Counted from the first letter of the stretch, positions 27,192 to 36,637 are shown. The stretch: 64,000 nt of DNA from Flavobacterium zepuense (GCF_007097145.1 NZ_VJVZ01000001.1:62001-126000); one strand, 5' to 3'. Translations and numbers: made by a program. The notes: a model not told the origin generated them from the sequence alone.

Positions 27192-27548
27192 TCATATTTT
27201 GCCTTTTATGTTTGTCCTGTGCTGAAGCCCAAATTCTACCAAGGCTCTGATTACAGGCAGGGTTTCTAAAGCATGGGTTGTCAGTGCATAAGATACCGTC
27301 ACGGGTCTAGTGTTGTTAACTGTTCTGGTAATTAACATATTTTCTTCCAATTGCTGTAGTTCCTTGGATAGCACCTTCGGGGTGACGCCGCCCGATACCA
27401 TGGCAAGGTCCTTGAACCGCAAAGAACTGCTATGATACAGGCTTCGTAAAATAGAAATCTTCCATTTACCACTCAAAAGTTCAATTGCATCTGTCAGGGC
27501 TAATTGCCTTTCAATATTGGGCTTAAGATCACATTTTAATTTTTTCAT
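27192..27548 (-). CDS. HxlR-family transcriptional regulator
   Basis: Start at 27548 (MKKLKCDLKPNIERQLALTDAIELL) is preferred to one at 27584 whose leader is not family-like. About 118 residues: winged helix with an early Cys (KLKCDL), the KWKISILRSLYHSSSLRFKDL block and LSKELQQLEENMLITRTV. HxlR proteins of this sort answer to electrophiles through the Cys. It is divergent from the SDR at 27644, with 95 bp between, and is the probable regulator of that SDR. Confidence 0.85.
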   Translation of the reverse strand: MKKLKCDLKPNIERQLALTDAIELLSGKWKISILRSLYHSSSLRFKDLAMVSGGVTPKVLSKELQQLEENMLITRTVNNTRPVTVSYALTTHALETLPVIRALVEFGLQHRTNIKGKI

Positions 27549-27643
27549 ACGGATGGTCGCTTTCCTATAGGTAAGCAATAGCAAGTTAACAGTTATGTTG
27601 GAATAAATTTGCCAGTAAACAACAGATTAAATACACCAAGTAA

Positions 27644-28381
27644 ATGGAAGACAGAAGCGATTACCCATTAAAGGGTAAAAAGGTGGTGCTGCTGGGCGGC
27701 ACTTCAGGAATTGGCCTTGCTGCCGCATCAGCAATGGCAAAGGAAGGTGCACTCGTTGTCGTGGTATCAAGCAGCCAACAAAAGGTTGACGAAGCTTTAA
27801 CCTTACTACCAAAAGAAAGCATTGGCTTGGCCGCCGATCTTGGAAACGAAAAACAGATCGAGCAGCTTTTTGAAAAGATTGGAGAACTTGACCACCTAAT
27901 TTTTACCGCCGGAGATACGTTACAACTGCACGAATTATCGAAATTGGACATTGAAGAGGCAAAACACTCTATCAATCTTCGTTTTTGGGGCGCTGTAATG
28001 GTAGCAAAGTATGGGTCACCACGGATAAGAAAAGATGGGTCGATTACTTTAACCACGGGTGCCCTAGGACGAAAGCCGAGGAAGGGTACAATTGTGATCT
28101 CAGCGATAGCGAGTGCAATTGAAGGGCTGACCCGCGCACTTGCTTTTGAACTCGCACCAATAAGGGTTAATGCGGTATGTGCTGGGACTGTCAGGACCAA
28201 CCTTCTGGGAAACATGCCTAAAGAGCGCAGAGAAGCTTTCTACAGCCAAATTGGAAGCAAATTGTTAACAGGTAGGGTTGGCAATGCAAATGAACTTGCT
28301 GAGGCTTATTTGTATCTGATTCGCGGGAGCTTTAGCACCGGCCAAATTATCGTGGTTGATGGAGGGAGCTTGCTTGTATAA
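27644..28381 (+). CDS. SDR-fold protein lacking the YxxxK catalytic pair
   Basis: 245 residues with GGTSGIG at residues 18-24, an NAD-binding Rossmann fold and a C-terminal GQIIVVDGGSLLV. In the position of YxxxK the sequence reads GTIVISAIASAIEGLTRALAFELAP, so the catalytic Tyr-Lys pair is missing while the helix downstream is kept. Such SDRs form a known atypical subgroup. A promoter -7 box TAAATTTG lies at 27604-27611. It is divergent from the HxlR gene at 27192-27548. Confidence 0.8.
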   Translation: MEDRSDYPLKGKKVVLLGGTSGIGLAAASAMAKEGALVVVVSSSQQKVDEALTLLPKESIGLAADLGNEKQIEQLFEKIGELDHLIFTAGDTLQLHELSKLDIEEAKHSINLRFWGAVMVAKYGSPRIRKDGSITLTTGALGRKPRKGTIVISAIASAIEGLTRALAFELAPIRVNAVCAGTVRTNLLGNMPKERREAFYSQIGSKLLTGRVGNANELAEAYLYLIRGSFSTGQIIVVDGGSLLV

Positions 28382-28975
28382 TTGACATTTTTAATAGTGA
28401 TAAATCAAATGTTTCTGTAGATGTTTCCTTTTTATTAGTTAATATCAGCTTATTAAGCTGACAAGTAATTTATACCGCTTTAAGGCATTAATATCAGGAA
28501 AAGTCATTTGGAAAATGGATTAAAGACATTCCGAATTCAATTAGAGATTTACTGGATGTGATGACCAGTACCATTCCCCTTATGTGGTAATGCACGATCT
28601 ATCATTTATTACTTTTGTACACTAACAGATTGCTTATCGGGCCTAACAAGAGTTTCAATACTGACTGCTTATGATCCTGTCTACAAAATCTTAGACTTAA
28701 ATTCGCTTCTTTTTTTTAGTTCGCAGGACCAATAAGAACTTGAAAATCAAGGTTAATTTATTCAATATCACCGACGAAGCGTTTATTACCAATTTTCGTT
28801 CGGAATTCTTTTCCTTTTATTTAATAACAGATGCGGAAATGAATTTAGGATCAATTCCAAAATGTCCATAATGAACAAATTAGTTTTGCCTAGTAGTTTT
28901 ATCTTGGAGCAACGGTTATAGTTTTTACTGACCGATTTACTTAACTAATGATTTATTTGTAACTTTGCATATAAC
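28382..28975. other. Gap before the att-like repeats
   Basis: 594 bp of A/T-rich sequence. A short open run near 28735-28870 (NKNLKIKVNLFNITDEAF) resembles the last beta-strands of TonB-dependent receptors, but it is a fragment at most and the match is weak. No complete gene, RNA or operator can be supported. Confidence 0.35.
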
Positions 28976-29143
28976 GAATTATAACGTTCTTTAAATCAGT
29001 CAGCTTCCTTGCAGGAAGCTTTAAAAGATACCGGAGATAGGAAAGTGTTGTGGCACTTCTGTGGCACTCACATCTACTAAGTTGATTTCTGTGCTGTAAA
29101 AGCGCATTTTGACCCCATAGTTCATTTCCCTCCCTCTCCGCCA
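28976..29143. repeat. att-like direct repeat, left copy (tRNA-3'-end type)
   Basis: Nearly the same 165-bp sequence occurs at 49126-49290. It includes two GTGGCAC words 11 bp apart (29050 and 29061) and ends in ccctccctctccgcca, like the 3' end of a serine tRNA gene, although no tRNA body precedes it. Distance from the first GTGGCAC to CCGCCA is 88 bp. This architecture fits an integrase attachment site with arm-type binding repeats. Confidence 0.65.
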
Positions 29144-29194
29144 AAGCCATTTTCAACTTGAAAAAGTAGAAATATGTGCGGTGTCAAAGAAGTT

Positions 29195-29288
29195 GTGGCA
29201 ATTTTGTGGCAAAACTTCTTTGAACAAGAAGGAAATAAGCATTTACGCGGGTTTGGAGCTATAGGTTCCACTCCCTCTTTCTCCGCCA
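29195..29288. repeat. Second, diverged att-like copy in tandem
   Basis: GTGGCA words at 29195 and 29206 (again 11 bp apart) and a tRNA-like end ctccctctttctccgcca with CCGCCA at 29283-29288, exactly 88 bp from the first GTGGCA, as in the left copy. The intervening sequence differs, so this is an independent site of the same design. It is followed by a terminator at 29323-29355. Confidence 0.55.
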
Positions 29289-29322
29289 GATGAAGTTTAC
29301 GACTAGACTTCAACAAAACAAG

Positions 29323-29355
29323 AACCTTTAAATCCCAGGAATTAAAGGTTTTTTT
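29323..29355 (+). terminator. Rho-independent terminator after the tandem att-like sites
   Basis: AACCTTTAA (29323-29331) pairs with TTAAAGGTT (29342-29350), followed by a run of T. It lies where a tRNA terminator would follow an attachment site built on a tRNA 3' end. Confidence 0.7.
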
Positions 29356-29562
29356 GTTTTCAGGATTTAGTTGACCTATTGATGTACCTGTTCTTAGACA
29401 TTATTGACAAGAATAATAAAAAGCCTCAATAATGCCTGCAATTAGTATATACGATCTCTAAGTAAAGCTGGAGACTACTCTGTCATAAAATAATAGTACA
29501 ATTCAAACGTCGTTTATATAGGACCGCTCAATAAAGTAATTTGGACTTTTCAGAAAACCATC

Positions 29563-29594
29563 CCTTCATTTTTAGCCAGACTTTTGTCCTATAT
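29563..29594 (+). promoter_or_regulatory. Shared promoter element, second copy
   Basis: The block CCTTCATTTTT to CCAGACTTTTGT and the ATAT at the right end matches the element at 9434-9465. It lies 15 bp before the epimerase-like gene at 29609 and contains a -7-like ACTTTTGT. Confidence 0.45.
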
Positions 29595-29608
29595 TTTAAT
29601 CTCGAAAA

Positions 29609-30652
29609 ATGGAAGATAAAGCAACTGTTTTAGTAACGGGCGGAACGGGTTTTGTAGCTCGGCAAATCATCCTGCAATTGTTACAAAAAGGTTACCGGGT
29701 TAGGACAACTGTCCGCAACCCGGCAAGTACAGCCGAATTGAAAGACACGCTGATAGCACAGGGGGTGACGGCCATTGATTATCTTTCGTTTGCAGAAGCA
29801 GAACTTACAAAGGATGATAACTGGCAACAGGTAATGGAAGGTTGCAAATATGTATTGAGCGTAGCATCGCCGATATTCTTTAAGAAGCTCAAAAATGAGC
29901 AGGAAGCCATCCGGCCTGCGGTGGAAGGCATTTTGCGTATTCTGAAGTTTGCAAAGCTCGCAGGCGTGCAGCGGGTAGTCATGGCCTCCAATTTCGGTGC
30001 GGTCGGGTTTACGCAAACCGATAAAAGTAGAGAAACCACAGAAACGGACTGGACAGATACAGCAGCAAAGGGGTTATCAGTTTACGAAAAATCAAAAACA
30101 CTGGCAGAGAGAGCAGCCTGGGATTTTATACGGTCAGAAGGTGGCAATTTGGAATTTGTAACCATCAACGCCGTTGCCATTTTGGGCCCGGCACTTGATG
30201 CGCATATCTCCGGTAGCTTCCATTTGCTTAAAAACCTGCTGAACGGTTCAATGAAAGCGGTGCCGGAAATTGCGCTAAACATTGTAGATGTCAGGGATGT
30301 GGCAGACCTGCACATCCGCGCCATGCTGACCCCTGAGGCCGGTGGACAACGCTTTATTGCCAGTGCAAACGGACAAATTTCATTGCCTGAGATTGCTGCA
30401 TTACTAAAAAAAGAGCGACCGTATGCATCACAACTGGTTGCTACAAGGCGGCTGCCGACCTGGATCCTGCGATTAGTGGCATTGGTAAACGGGCAGGCTA
30501 AAGAAGCGCTGTTACTCATCAGGATGAACCGGAATGTAAGCAATCAAAAAGCCAGGAGCGTATTAGGCTGGCGCCCTATTGCCCCACAGGAAGAAACATT
30601 ACTGGCATCGGTAGATAGCATGGTAAAATATAACCTTATTAAAGTTCACTGA
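29609..30652 (+). CDS. NAD-dependent epimerase / dihydroflavonol-reductase-like
   Basis: 347 residues. VTGGTGFVARQII Rossmann motif, a Ser-Tyr-Lys region with YEKSKTLAERAAW, and a C-terminal GWRPIAPQEE block as in the DFR/extended SDR family. Probably reduces an aldehyde or ketone with NAD(P)H. It is one base ahead of a small DoxX-like membrane gene and two AraC genes further on, and its promoter carries the element shared with the AraC-linked SDR at 9487. Confidence 0.85.
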   Translation: MEDKATVLVTGGTGFVARQIILQLLQKGYRVRTTVRNPASTAELKDTLIAQGVTAIDYLSFAEAELTKDDNWQQVMEGCKYVLSVASPIFFKKLKNEQEAIRPAVEGILRILKFAKLAGVQRVVMASNFGAVGFTQTDKSRETTETDWTDTAAKGLSVYEKSKTLAERAAWDFIRSEGGNLEFVTINAVAILGPALDAHISGSFHLLKNLLNGSMKAVPEIALNIVDVRDVADLHIRAMLTPEAGGQRFIASANGQISLPEIAALLKKERPYASQLVATRRLPTWILRLVALVNGQAKEALLLIRMNRNVSNQKARSVLGWRPIAPQEETLLASVDSMVKYNLIKVH

Positions 30653-30653
30653 T

Positions 30654-30992
30654 ATGAGAATAATAAGCGGGGCGTTGATTCTGATTTCCTTATATTTGGG
30701 TATCAGTCATGTTAGCCGTGCATTCAGGAAACCGTCTGAAGAATACATCCGTATGATGTCGGCCCTGGGAATACCGGATGCTATTCGAATAGTGTTTGGC
30801 GTCTGGGCGATCACCTCGGCCCTACTGATCATGTTCCCAAGGTGGTTCTTTTGGGGAAATACGCTAAGAGCCGTGCAGTTGATAGTCATGATGGCCCTGG
30901 CGCTAAAAGCAGGGAATTATAAGTTCGCTTTAATAGAAGTGCCGTTTTTTGATCGTGCCTTTGTTGCTGATTTATTTAGGGCATCCCTTTAA
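30654..30992 (+). CDS. Small DoxX-like membrane protein
   Basis: 112 residues with about three or four transmembrane helices (IISGALILISLYLGISHV, AIRIVFGVWAITSALLIMF, AVQLIVMMALALKAGNY). It is the clear paralogue of the protein at 39575 (both have EYIRMMS/LKMMSQLG, AIRIVFGV/TMPVFGVSAI and MALALKAGNY/MAFALRAGNY blocks). Overlap by stop and start with the preceding epimerase gene indicates cotranscription. Possible role in redox or solvent stress; not proven. Confidence 0.75.
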   Translation: MRIISGALILISLYLGISHVSRAFRKPSEEYIRMMSALGIPDAIRIVFGVWAITSALLIMFPRWFFWGNTLRAVQLIVMMALALKAGNYKFALIEVPFFDRAFVADLFRASL

Positions 30993-31028
30993 AGACGAAA
31001 CGACTTAACAACACTAAATCCGGTAAAG

Positions 31029-31811
31029 ATGAGAACGACAACAAACCAGGTAAAGCCTGCCATACTGAGAGAACAGTTCATTCCAGACCACCTATTTTTA
31101 TATCTTGCCAAAGGTAATGTCAGCTTTTTTGATGGCAATGAAATGTATACCTACCAGTCCGGGGATTGCTGTATTGCCCGCAGGAACCACCTTGTCAAAT
31201 TCATACTCAACAGCACTGCGGAAGATTTTGAGCCCATCATGTTTTGTTTTGATGAGGAGTTTCTCCACCAGTTTTGGCAAAAGTACCGAAATAACAGGGA
31301 AAACTTTTTGTCCGAGCGGGCTGTTATTGCGGTTGCTAAAAACGAATTGATTGATAGCTTTATCCGCTCGGTAAAACCTTACTATAAAGGTGCTATGGAA
31401 CTGGACGCAGCTTTTGAAGATATTAAGTACGAGGAGCTTCTGCTTATCCTGCTCAGGTCGCAACCTGAGCTTGAGGGTATATTCTTTAATTTTGATGCCC
31501 CTCAAAAAATTAATATAGAAGCCTATATGAACCGGAATTTTAGGTTCAATGTCGGCCTGGAGCGATTTGCTTTGCTGACAGGGCGCAGCCTTTCTGCGTT
31601 TAAGCGTGACTTTAAAGCGGCTTTTAAGGATTCACCAAGCCGCTGGTTAGTGCGGAAGCGCTTACAGGAGGCCTATTTTCTTGTGCAAAATCAAGGCCGG
31701 AAGCCTTCAGATATTTATCTTGAACTCGGTTTTGAATCTTTGTCCCATTTTTCTGTGGCCTTCAAAAAAGAGTTTGGGATAGTTCCAACCTCACTTTTAA
31801 CGAATACATAA
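31029..31811 (+). CDS. AraC-family transcriptional regulator
   Basis: 260 residues. Cupin-like N-terminal half (SFFDGNEMYTYQSGDCCIARRNHLVKFI) and a C-terminal AraC domain (LTGRSLSAFKRDFKAAFKDSP, then GFESLSHFSVAFKKEFGIVP). It closely matches the regulator at 6319 in the DNA-binding half. Lies 36 bp after the DoxX-like gene, so it probably regulates the upstream epimerase unit. Confidence 0.85.
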   Translation: MRTTTNQVKPAILREQFIPDHLFLYLAKGNVSFFDGNEMYTYQSGDCCIARRNHLVKFILNSTAEDFEPIMFCFDEEFLHQFWQKYRNNRENFLSERAVIAVAKNELIDSFIRSVKPYYKGAMELDAAFEDIKYEELLLILLRSQPELEGIFFNFDAPQKINIEAYMNRNFRFNVGLERFALLTGRSLSAFKRDFKAAFKDSPSRWLVRKRLQEAYFLVQNQGRKPSDIYLELGFESLSHFSVAFKKEFGIVPTSLLTNT

Positions 31812-31840
31812 AGACTTATTGATTAACTTCACTTAAATGA

Positions 31841-32707
31841 TTGTCAGGAGTTATGCGCAGTAACACTTTTCCAGAAAATCTAAGTCAAAACAAAGGGCTT
31901 TCTATACGTATTGTTTCTCCTGAGTTTGGCCATATAGCGCCGGAGTCGGCGGCTCAATACGGTCCTGCCCAGCGGCTGCCTTACTATTTTTTTCTTTTAG
32001 TGCTCTATGGGAGTAGTCAGGAGATTATTGACAGGGAAACTATCGAAGTAGGTAAAAATGAGCTTTTTTTTGCGTTACCCCATCAGATTAGACAACTGGC
32101 TAGAAGCGGCAATGGTGCGGACTATTATAAACTGGGCTTTGACGATGATTGCCTTTCGCGATTGCCGCGGAAGTTTCCCTTTCTGCTCAACCCCCTGAAC
32201 CAGCAAAAAATCAGTTTTCCGCCCGATGCTGCACTTAGGCTTTGTAATACATTTAAAACCTTAAATGACCTACTGCGTACTGCCGATACTGATCCGGAAC
32301 TGATCCTTGCTTACCTGAACAGCCTGCTTACCGAGATAAACGCCGCTTATTTTATAATGCATAAAAAGCAAACGATAGGAAGCCTTGATAAGTTTTTAGG
32401 GTTTAAGCTATTTGTAGAAGATCATCTTACAGATCAGCCTGCCATAACAGAGATAGCAGAAAAGCTTGCCTTAAGCACAGATTGTTTATATAGGATCGTG
32501 AAACAGCATTCCGGGGTTTCACCTAAGGAATTCATCACTGACCGTTTGATTATCGAGGCAAGGCGCAGAATGTATAATAACCAACACACATCTGTAAAGG
32601 AACTGGCATTTGAGCTTGGCTTTAATGACCCGGGTTATTTTTCGCGGTTGTTTAAGAAAGTAACCGGTAAAACGGTAGCCAGCTTTTATCAGGATTTGTC
32701 CCTGTAA
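31841..32707 (+). CDS. AraC-family transcriptional regulator
   Basis: 288 residues from a TTG start; a shorter ATG at 31853 is possible, with an AGGAG close to it. C-terminal AraC domain (ITEIAEKLALSTDCLYRIVKQHSGVSP, then VKELAFELGFNDPGYFSRLFKKVTGKT). It is immediately followed at 32771 by an epimerase-like gene and preceded by another AraC gene of a different subgroup; likely activator of the gene that follows. Confidence 0.8.
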   Translation: MSGVMRSNTFPENLSQNKGLSIRIVSPEFGHIAPESAAQYGPAQRLPYYFFLLVLYGSSQEIIDRETIEVGKNELFFALPHQIRQLARSGNGADYYKLGFDDDCLSRLPRKFPFLLNPLNQQKISFPPDAALRLCNTFKTLNDLLRTADTDPELILAYLNSLLTEINAAYFIMHKKQTIGSLDKFLGFKLFVEDHLTDQPAITEIAEKLALSTDCLYRIVKQHSGVSPKEFITDRLIIEARRRMYNNQHTSVKELAFELGFNDPGYFSRLFKKVTGKTVASFYQDLSL

Positions 32708-32770
32708 ATGCGGTTTTTGTCCGATCCCTAGAAGTATATTAGCCCCACATTTGTCAAAAATAATTTAATT

Positions 32771-33598
32771 ATGGACAGACAAGTGGGTAAAATATTGGTA
32801 ACCGGTGCGACCGGTTTAGTAGGTTCGAGGCTTTTGCCTCGCCTTGTTGAAGATGGGTATGATTGTTTTGCACTGGTACGTGGCAAAGAAGTTCCGGCCG
32901 GAGTAACGGTTATAGAAGGCGATTTGTTTGACCCGGCAACACTGCAAGAAGCGGTGAAAGACGCAAAAGCCATCATTCACCTGGCAGCCGTGTTCCGCTC
33001 ACCGGACACGGACCTGATCTGGAAAAGTAACATGGAGGGTACGCGCAACCTCATTAATGCCGTAAAGACTATTGCTCCGGATGTCCGTTTCATTTTTGCA
33101 AGTACCAGCCATGTATATGACAAAAACAATCCGCACCCCGGTCGGGAGGATGATGCGCTTAATCCGCAGCATGCCTATCCGGCCAGTAAAGTTGCTGCGG
33201 AAAAGGAACTACGCGAAAGCGGACTGAACTGGTCAGTTCTCCGCTTCCCGTTTGTTTATGGGGATGGTGATGGACATTTGGAAGAATTGCCTAAACATGT
33301 AGTTGCTGCCAAATTTCATCCGGCTATGCGGATGAGTACCATTCACCATCGCGATATATATACGGCTATCATCATGGCTTTGCAGGGGATCATCGATGGC
33401 CGGGTGGTCAATATTACAGATGAGGCGCCAACAACACTTTACGAATTATTGCAGCTCGTTGGTGAAAATATGACTGCATCCGCGGAGCCGCTGGCCAACC
33501 CCTGGTATCTGCATGCTGATGCCTCACTGGCCCGCAGTCTGGGCTTTCAACCTTCTGTGAGGACTGTTTATCAGGCAGCGCAGGAAAACCTAATCTGA
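32771..33598 (+). CDS. NAD-dependent epimerase/dehydratase-like protein
   Basis: 275 residues. VTGATGLVGSRLLPRL Rossmann motif, Tyr-Lys pair in YPASKVAAEKELR, and a catalytic-site Ser in FASTSHVY. Typical extended SDR but short, so it may act on small sugars or ketones. Preceded by an AraC gene with only 63 bp between; followed by a terminator-like hairpin at 33708-33733. Confidence 0.85.
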   Translation: MDRQVGKILVTGATGLVGSRLLPRLVEDGYDCFALVRGKEVPAGVTVIEGDLFDPATLQEAVKDAKAIIHLAAVFRSPDTDLIWKSNMEGTRNLINAVKTIAPDVRFIFASTSHVYDKNNPHPGREDDALNPQHAYPASKVAAEKELRESGLNWSVLRFPFVYGDGDGHLEELPKHVVAAKFHPAMRMSTIHHRDIYTAIIMALQGIIDGRVVNITDEAPTTLYELLQLVGENMTASAEPLANPWYLHADASLARSLGFQPSVRTVYQAAQENLI

Positions 33599-33707
33599 CA
33601 ACTTACTCTAATCTTTTAACTGATCCCGCCGGAAATACAGCAAAGATGGGCGTAATCTTCAAATCGCTTCAACTCAAAAGCTCAGCCTCTTCAATAGTGC
33701 CACATAG

Positions 33708-33733
33708 AAGCTCCTAAATATTTTAGGGGCTTT
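33708..33733 (+). terminator. Terminator-like hairpin after the epimerase gene
   Basis: AAGCTCCTAAA (33708-33718) pairs with TTTTAGGGGCTT (33721-33732), allowing one G-T pair, in a 280-bp gap between two convergent genes. Confidence 0.5.
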
Positions 33734-33881
33734 GAGCGCTTGTGTCCTGCCCGCCTCATATGATAATGACTGCTTACGATGTGGACTATTACTTTCCTTT
33801 TATGAAGATGCGCTTACTGGTTTAAATGAATCCAAATATTTTATATCGAAACGCCATAGGATAGACTAATAAGGAAAGTTG

Positions 33882-34532
33882 CTACAATAACTGCACTTTT
33901 ACCCCTAAAGAAAGTTTTAAATAATCTTGCGGTTGCAGGTAGCTATTCGTAACAGCACTCACAATATACAAGTCATTGCTGCTTATTTCATAGTAACATG
34001 TTATTGATTTTGCCAACAAAGGCTTTTCTTGGCGAAATAGGAAAGTCAGCTGTTGGCCGATAAAAGCATTTATACGCAGTCTGGTTGAAAAGCCATAATA
34101 ACTGTCTGGATAACTGTCTGGCTCCTTTATCCAGTAATCACGTCCCATTGTGCTGGTTATGTAAAGTCCGGTATGAAGTGGACGCAAGATAACTTTACCA
34201 TTTATATGTAATGACCATGGTATATAATTTTGTTTTATAGTAAACACAAGCTGACTTTGCTTACCGGTATAGCGAGGTAGCCATCCTATCAGGAAATCAC
34301 TCTCCCACTGCTTTTTATTACCATAATCCCATCCTGACCCTATGGCGAGAAACCCCATTCCTCCGGCATATTGAAGCTTAACATATTTTGGAATAAAGCT
34401 ATCCCAAACTGACCGATACTGTTTAGTCCTTTCGATTGAATCATTAACAGAAATGCTGTCCTGCCCGAATGCATGCGTAGATATGATAAATGCCATTCCA
34501 GTATAAAACAACTTAAAAACTAACAACCTCAT
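33882..34532 (-). CDS. Exported protein of unknown function
   Basis: Start at 34532 (MRLLVFKLFYTGMAFIISTHAFGQ) gives a signal peptide; an earlier start at 34547 only adds five residues. About 216 residues with beta-rich, aromatic-rich sequence (LVFTIKQNYIPWSLHINGKVIL, GLYITSTMGRDYWIKEPD) and a C-terminus KLSLGVKVQLL as in outer-membrane beta-barrels. It overlaps the end of the phosphoesterase gene at 34513, so the two are likely one transcript. Function not recognised. Confidence 0.5.
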   Translation of the reverse strand: MRLLVFKLFYTGMAFIISTHAFGQDSISVNDSIERTKQYRSVWDSFIPKYVKLQYAGGMGFLAIGSGWDYGNKKQWESDFLIGWLPRYTGKQSQLVFTIKQNYIPWSLHINGKVILRPLHTGLYITSTMGRDYWIKEPDSYPDSYYGFSTRLRINAFIGQQLTFLFRQEKPLLAKSITCYYEISSNDLYIVSAVTNSYLQPQDYLKLSLGVKVQLL

Positions 34533-35313
34533 AATTGTAGCTTTCATTTGTTATCGTAAATATGTAATACCTGTGCTTATCAATATTTGAAACACCATAG
34601 TATACAATACCGTCATTAAAAAGATCAACCTGATGTAGTTGGTGCTCATGTCCATTAAGGCAAAATTGCATACCTCTGAATTGCTTAGTATAGTATTGAA
34701 ATAAACCTGAGGTGTTATTGTTGAATTGTTCAGAAAAGGGACGGGCGTGCATGGCAACGACCGTTTTTTCATATTGGCTACGGGAATCGTTAAGTTCGTT
34801 TTCTATATATTGATAATCGGGAACTGCCTGTGAGTAATCGTACTCTAAAGCATTTGTATTCAGGCACACAAATTTCATGTTCCCTGCAAGAAAGGAAAAA
34901 TTTGAACTTCCGAAGATGCTTTCAAATACTTGTTGGCCATTGGCAAGACAATCATGATTGCCAAGCAGCGCAACGTAGGGTATGGTCAACGCATTTAGAA
35001 TATCCCTTTGCCATTTAAATTCGTTTGTTGCACCAAAATCTGTAAGGTCTCCTCCGTGAATGACAAAATCTAAGTCATCGCGGTTATTGATCGACTGTAC
35101 ACAAGCCTGTGTTTCATCATACCAACGCTGCGTATCACTTATAAATGCAAACCGTATGACCTTTTTTCCTTCGCAGCTCTCCTCTATTCGGCTAATATTT
35201 TTCGAGTTAATATTTCTTTCACCTGTTATTTTTCCATCATATGGGCTATATTCAAATAAATCACAAGATTCTAAAACAAAGCAGAAAGAAACCAGTAAAA
35301 CTATTTTTTTCAT
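34513..35313 (-). CDS. Lipoprotein metallophosphoesterase
   Basis: 266 residues. Lipobox LESC at the N-terminus (FCFVLESCDLF) puts it in the outer membrane or periplasm. Five metallophosphoesterase motifs are visible in order: ISDTQRW, HGGDLTDFG, LLGNHDC, MHARP and LNGHEHQLH. Calcineurin-type, cleaving phosphate esters in the periplasm. Substrate unknown. Its 3' end overlaps the following gene's start. Confidence 0.85.
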   Translation of the reverse strand: MKKIVLLVSFCFVLESCDLFEYSPYDGKITGERNINSKNISRIEESCEGKKVIRFAFISDTQRWYDETQACVQSINNRDDLDFVIHGGDLTDFGATNEFKWQRDILNALTIPYVALLGNHDCLANGQQVFESIFGSSNFSFLAGNMKFVCLNTNALEYDYSQAVPDYQYIENELNDSRSQYEKTVVAMHARPFSEQFNNNTSGLFQYYTKQFRGMQFCLNGHEHQLHQVDLFNDGIVYYGVSNIDKHRYYIFTITNESYNYEVVSF

Positions 35314-35563
35314 TTTCTAATTATGGGAGAAAAAGTGGTTATTATTATGTGGTACTCAGCAACTATTAATAAAATATAAATTGCTTTATATTTCTATATT
35401 TTGTAGAAGCCACTGCTCCAAGAAGATGAAAGCTGCCCGGAAATATATCCCGAACAGCATCATCAAAAACAACTAACGAACATGACCAGCCCTCCCCGGC
35501 TGGCAAAACCTTAGTAAAAATTCGAAGTCAACAGCTATGAGTTTAGCATTTCAATACAGTACA

Positions 35564-36637
35564 TTATCCGTGCATGCTCCCCTTTGTATAGGAAGTGTTT
35601 AGGAGCGTATGTTCAATTAGGGCGAACATTTCAGGGATAGTTATTTTGCCCGTATTTATCGCAAGACTGTGTTTATTGTAGGGCGCATATACCTGCTCAC
35701 TGGTTACGGAAAACAAACCTATTGTTGGTGTACCTACTGCACTGGCCAAATGCATTACTCCGCTATCGGCTGCTATAAAGAGTGATGCATTAGCAATAAT
35801 TGCCCCTATTTCGCGTATGTTGGTACTGTAAAAAGATGGTATAATGGAGTCTAACCTTGAAATGTTTTCTACAGGCAACATCTCAATGAAATTATAGTCT
35901 GGAAAAGATTCAACCAGCCCATTATAAAATGCTTCCCACCATTGGTTAGAGTAGCATTTATTGCCGGTAGCATTAGTGAAAAGACAGATGGTCAATTTTT
36001 TGTTCTGAACAATAGCATTCAGTATTTTTTCTCCTTCAGCAATTTCTCCGGCACATAACCTGAGATCCAGCGGTGGAATCTGATTTTTATTTTCCTCAAA
36101 ACCCTGACGAATCAGGAACCCCCTAAAGTTGTAAACAGGGCATTTGGCATGGTGCCCGTGGTCTGGATATGCAAACTTGTAATAATTATCAGCTTCCCCG
36201 AAAAATTTGACCTTTGACCTGGCAAATAATGTTGATAGCCTTCCCGAAGAGGAACCTTCATTTGCATTGATGACAAGGTCATAGGAGCGCACCCTGAGTA
36301 CAAGCCACACTCGGATGTATTTCAGTATATTGCTGAAAGGTTTTCGGGGTAACTGGATGATCTTTTCGATATTTTCGTAGTTCATAAATATATGCGGGGC
36401 GGCGCTCCCACCAACAAATAAATCTATTCTGCATCCAGGAAACATGTAGGTTACTTCCTGCACCAGCGGCGTAATTAATAAAAGGTTGCCTAATCTATGA
36501 TTTGGCCTTGTAATCAGTATCTTCCTATCTCTTAAAAGTCTAAAGTCATTATTTTGTACTGATGACTTTCCTATATCCCTAGTTAGGATTTTCATCACGT
36601 GTTTCCTAAGCACGTTAATTTCAAATGGTATTTTCAT
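35564..36637 (-). CDS. Glycosyltransferase family 9 (heptosyltransferase-like)
   Basis: 357 residues. N-terminal ILITRPNHRLGNLLLITPLVQEV and C-terminal IADSGVMHLASAVGTPTIGLF are the GT9 landmarks, the latter binding the nucleotide-sugar. Such enzymes add heptose or other sugars to lipopolysaccharide. A start later than 36637 is possible, since about 30 residues precede the fold. No other LPS genes surround it, so it may have arrived with the island. Confidence 0.8.
   Translation of the reverse strand: MKIPFEINVLRKHVMKILTRDIGKSSVQNNDFRLLRDRKILITRPNHRLGNLLLITPLVQEVTYMFPGCRIDLFVGGSAAPHIFMNYENIEKIIQLPRKPFSNILKYIRVWLVLRVRSYDLVINANEGSSSGRLSTLFARSKVKFFGEADNYYKFAYPDHGHHAKCPVYNFRGFLIRQGFEENKNQIPPLDLRLCAGEIAEGEKILNAIVQNKKLTICLFTNATGNKCYSNQWWEAFYNGLVESFPDYNFIEMLPVENISRLDSIIPSFYSTNIREIGAIIANASLFIAADSGVMHLASAVGTPTIGLFSVTSEQVYAPYNKHSLAINTGKITIPEMFALIEHTLLNTSYTKGSMHG

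Noticed and set aside
28735..28870. TonB-dependent receptor fragment
   Set aside because: Short peptide with weak resemblance to beta-strands; cannot be told from chance.
29100..29290. Complete tRNA-Ser gene at the tRNA-like ends
   Set aside because: Only the 3' part (T-arm-like segment and acceptor end) can be matched; no anticodon arm, D-arm or 5' acceptor strand is seen upstream.
30654..30992. Claim that DoxX-like proteins are quinone-reducing enzymes
   Set aside because: Only membrane-helix pattern and family resemblance are visible; function not claimed.
33882..34547. Frameshift between the phosphoesterase and the exported protein
   Set aside because: The overlap of about 20 bases is normal for cotranscribed genes and both frames look complete.
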